A stretch of DNA of 64,000 nt. Origin: Alcaligenaceae bacterium (GTDB taxonomy: Bacteria > Pseudomonadota > Gammaproteobacteria > Burkholderiales > Burkholderiaceae_B). The notes beneath the pieces were generated by a model. That model was given only the letters and a program-made list of their open reading frames with translations. It had not been told where the DNA came from and made no database searches. The DNA is taken from contig JACCEP010000002.1 of NCBI GenBank assembly GCA_013416395.1, positions 310,001-374,000 of the forward strand, read 5' to 3'. The position numbers and the translations under genes are program-made. This document shows positions 62,904 to 64,000 of the stretch, piece after piece (the first letter of the stretch is position 1; each line of letters starts with the position of its first letter).

Positions 62904-64000
62904 TTAGTTGACTGCGGCCGGTACCATAGCTTCTGCGGGTGCTTTAGCTTCGTCCGGTGCTTTAACTTCAGCCGGCGCTTTAGCTTCTGCGGGTGCTTTA
63001 GCCTCAGCCGGCGCTTTAGCCTCTGTGGGTGCTTTAGCTTCCGCCGATGCTTTGGTTTCTTCGCGTTTTACAGGCTGGACCGCCGGTGCTGTGTCAACAG
63101 GTTTTTCGGCTTTGCTTGACTCAGTAATGGGTAGCGGTTTGTCCTTCTTTTGGTCTTTTGTGCCGGTCACAGCATCGGCTGTTGTTTCTTCGCCTGCTTT
63201 CTGTTTGCTCTGGTCTGCCGCAATGGCCACGCTGAGCTGCGCGGGATTCAACCATTGCCGTACGATGGTATTAACGCGCTCGGCGGTAAGGCCTTTGAGG
63301 GCTTCGTCAATTTCGGCTGACCAGGCAAAGCTTCGGCCTCGTTCCATGTAGTTGACCCAGGTGGAGGCCAATACGCCGTCACGGGTGCGTGCCAGCTTGC
63401 GGTAGTTAAGCAATGACTTGATGCCTTCCTGGACTTCTTCTTCAGTAAAACCCTTGGTGAGGACGTTATGAATGACGTCATTGACTGCGGTGAGCAGCTT
63501 TTGCGTATTTTGTGGCGCGTGGATGGCGTAGAACGTCCAGGTGCCGGACTCTTCAAACGATGAGGCATTCAGGCTGCTGCGCACGTCATAAGACAGGCCA
63601 TCTTGCACACGCACACGAGTCCAGAGCCGCGACGTTTCAGATGAGCCCAGAAGGTAGTTGGCCAGGTACAGCGCGGGGAAGTCAGGGTCTGTATCGCTCA
63701 GTTTTAAGGGCGCTCGGGCCAGGTAAAACGCGTTGGCTTTGTCTGGCGTGTTGATGTTGAACTGCTGCGGTGGTACGGGGTTGTAAGGGTTGGTCAGGCG
63801 TTTGTACGCGGGTGCGACTTGCCAGCCTTTAAGCCCATTAGTGAGGGCGGTCTTGACCTGGTCGGGGTCAAACGCGCCCACGGCCGAGAACAAAACAGTA
63901 CCGGCGCCATAGAACTTGGCGTGGAATTCTTCGAGTTGCTGACGGGTAAGTGCAGCAATTTCGTTTTTTTCTTCGTCAAAGGTGGGGGTGTAGCGAATGT
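62904..64000 (-). CDS. M16-family peptidase, C-terminal part (incomplete)
   Basis: The gene enters from beyond the window's right end, and the minus-strand frame stays open through 64000, so the first methionine seen inside is not the true start. Visible parts belong to the second half of a zinc-type M16 peptidase (pitrilysin/insulinase-like): FYGAGTVLFSAVGAF, then AFYLARAPLKLSDTDPDFPALYLANYLLG, SRLWTRVRVQDGLSYDVRSSLNA and the LTAERVNTIVRQWLNPAQLSVAI end. The zinc-binding HxxEH would lie outside. After it comes a low-complexity tail of Ala/Lys/Glu/Pro repeats (A-P-A-E-A-K type, about seven units), uncommon for the family. Confidence 0.75.
   Translation of the reverse strand, partial: IRYTPTFDEEKNEIAALTRQQLEEFHAKFYGAGTVLFSAVGAFDPDQVKTALTNGLKGWQVAPAYKRLTNPYNPVPPQQFNINTPDKANAFYLARAPLKLSDTDPDFPALYLANYLLGSSETSRLWTRVRVQDGLSYDVRSSLNASSFEESGTWTFYAIHAPQNTQKLLTAVNDVIHNVLTKGFTEEEVQEGIKSLLNYRKLARTRDGVLASTWVNYMERGRSFAWSAEIDEALKGLTAERVNTIVRQWLNPAQLSVAIAADQSKQKAGEETTADAVTGTKDQKKDKPLPITESSKAEKPVDTAPAVQPVKREETKASAEAKAPTEAKAPAEAKAPAEAKAPAEVKAPDEAKAPAEAMVPAAVN

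Overview
The window looks like chromosomal DNA of a betaproteobacterium in the Burkholderiales, most likely Alcaligenaceae. The evidence is the block dapB-bamE / fur / recN-nadK / hrcA-hemH-grpE-dnaK-dnaJ, a Bug-type (Bordetella uptake gene) solute receptor, and sigma32-type promoters ahead of grpE and dnaK. I cannot name a genus from sequence alone.

Layout. (1) 0.2-5.0 kb: biotin genes, bioF-bioH-like-bioC-bioD on the minus strand and bioA divergent, with a 14-bp perfect palindrome carrying a -10 hexamer on each strand between bioF and bioA. (2) 5.0-6.7 kb: an unrecognised 70-aa protein behind an elaborate operator-like array, then a VUT-family (queuosine-precursor type) transporter and a QueF-like protein whose reductase residues are altered. 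(3) 7.0-15.6 kb: one 2866-codon cyclic beta-1,2-glucan synthase gene. (4) 15.6-30.4 kb: a complete catecholate siderophore operon on the minus strand. In transcription order it reads fepD-type permease, fepC-type ATPase, fepB-type binding protein, IroE/BesA-like trilactone esterase, Sfp-type PPTase, entE, free-standing aryl carrier protein, entF, entS, yncE-like beta-propeller, isochorismatase-only entB, entA. A good Fur box precedes fepD and a weaker one precedes entE. The isochorismate synthase (entC/dhbC) lies 4 kb away at 34.6-35.8 kb, so the set suffices for an enterobactin-type 2,3-dihydroxybenzoyl-serine trilactone. No TonB-dependent receptor is present.

(5) 30.7-43 kb: a Bug receptor, a His-rich periplasmic protein with a PmrA/QseB-like box next to a matching two-component system, entC, a nitronate monooxygenase behind a 28-bp palindrome, a PadR regulator, an FAD oxidoreductase with a Cys-rich tail, a YjdM/PhnA zinc-ribbon protein, an MFS transporter and a TPM-domain membrane protein. 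(6) 43.1-49.3 kb: an accessory stretch with a Fur box, a cupin fragment, a divergent ExbB-like protein, a transposase fragment, then two nearly identical tRNA-Gly(GCC) genes bracketing a ribosome-hibernation/baeRF pair and two small antitoxin loci with damaged or unrecognised toxins. (7) 49.6-64 kb: conserved core genes (murB, dapB, bamE, fur, recN, nadK, hrcA, hemH, grpE, dnaK, dnaJ), an LprI-like periplasmic protein, a 40-bp-period tandem repeat and the C-terminal part of an M16 peptidase with an Ala/Lys/Pro/Glu repeat tail that runs off the window.

Iron is a recurring theme: siderophore synthesis, export, uptake and hydrolysis, Fur itself, ferrochelatase, and a degraded-looking Fur-box locus. 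The least explained items are the QueF-like/VUT pair, the 70-aa protein with its operator array, the HPF-baeRF pair between tRNA-Gly genes, and the Fur-box/ExbB-like locus. All functional calls are by eye from motifs and context; no database search was run.
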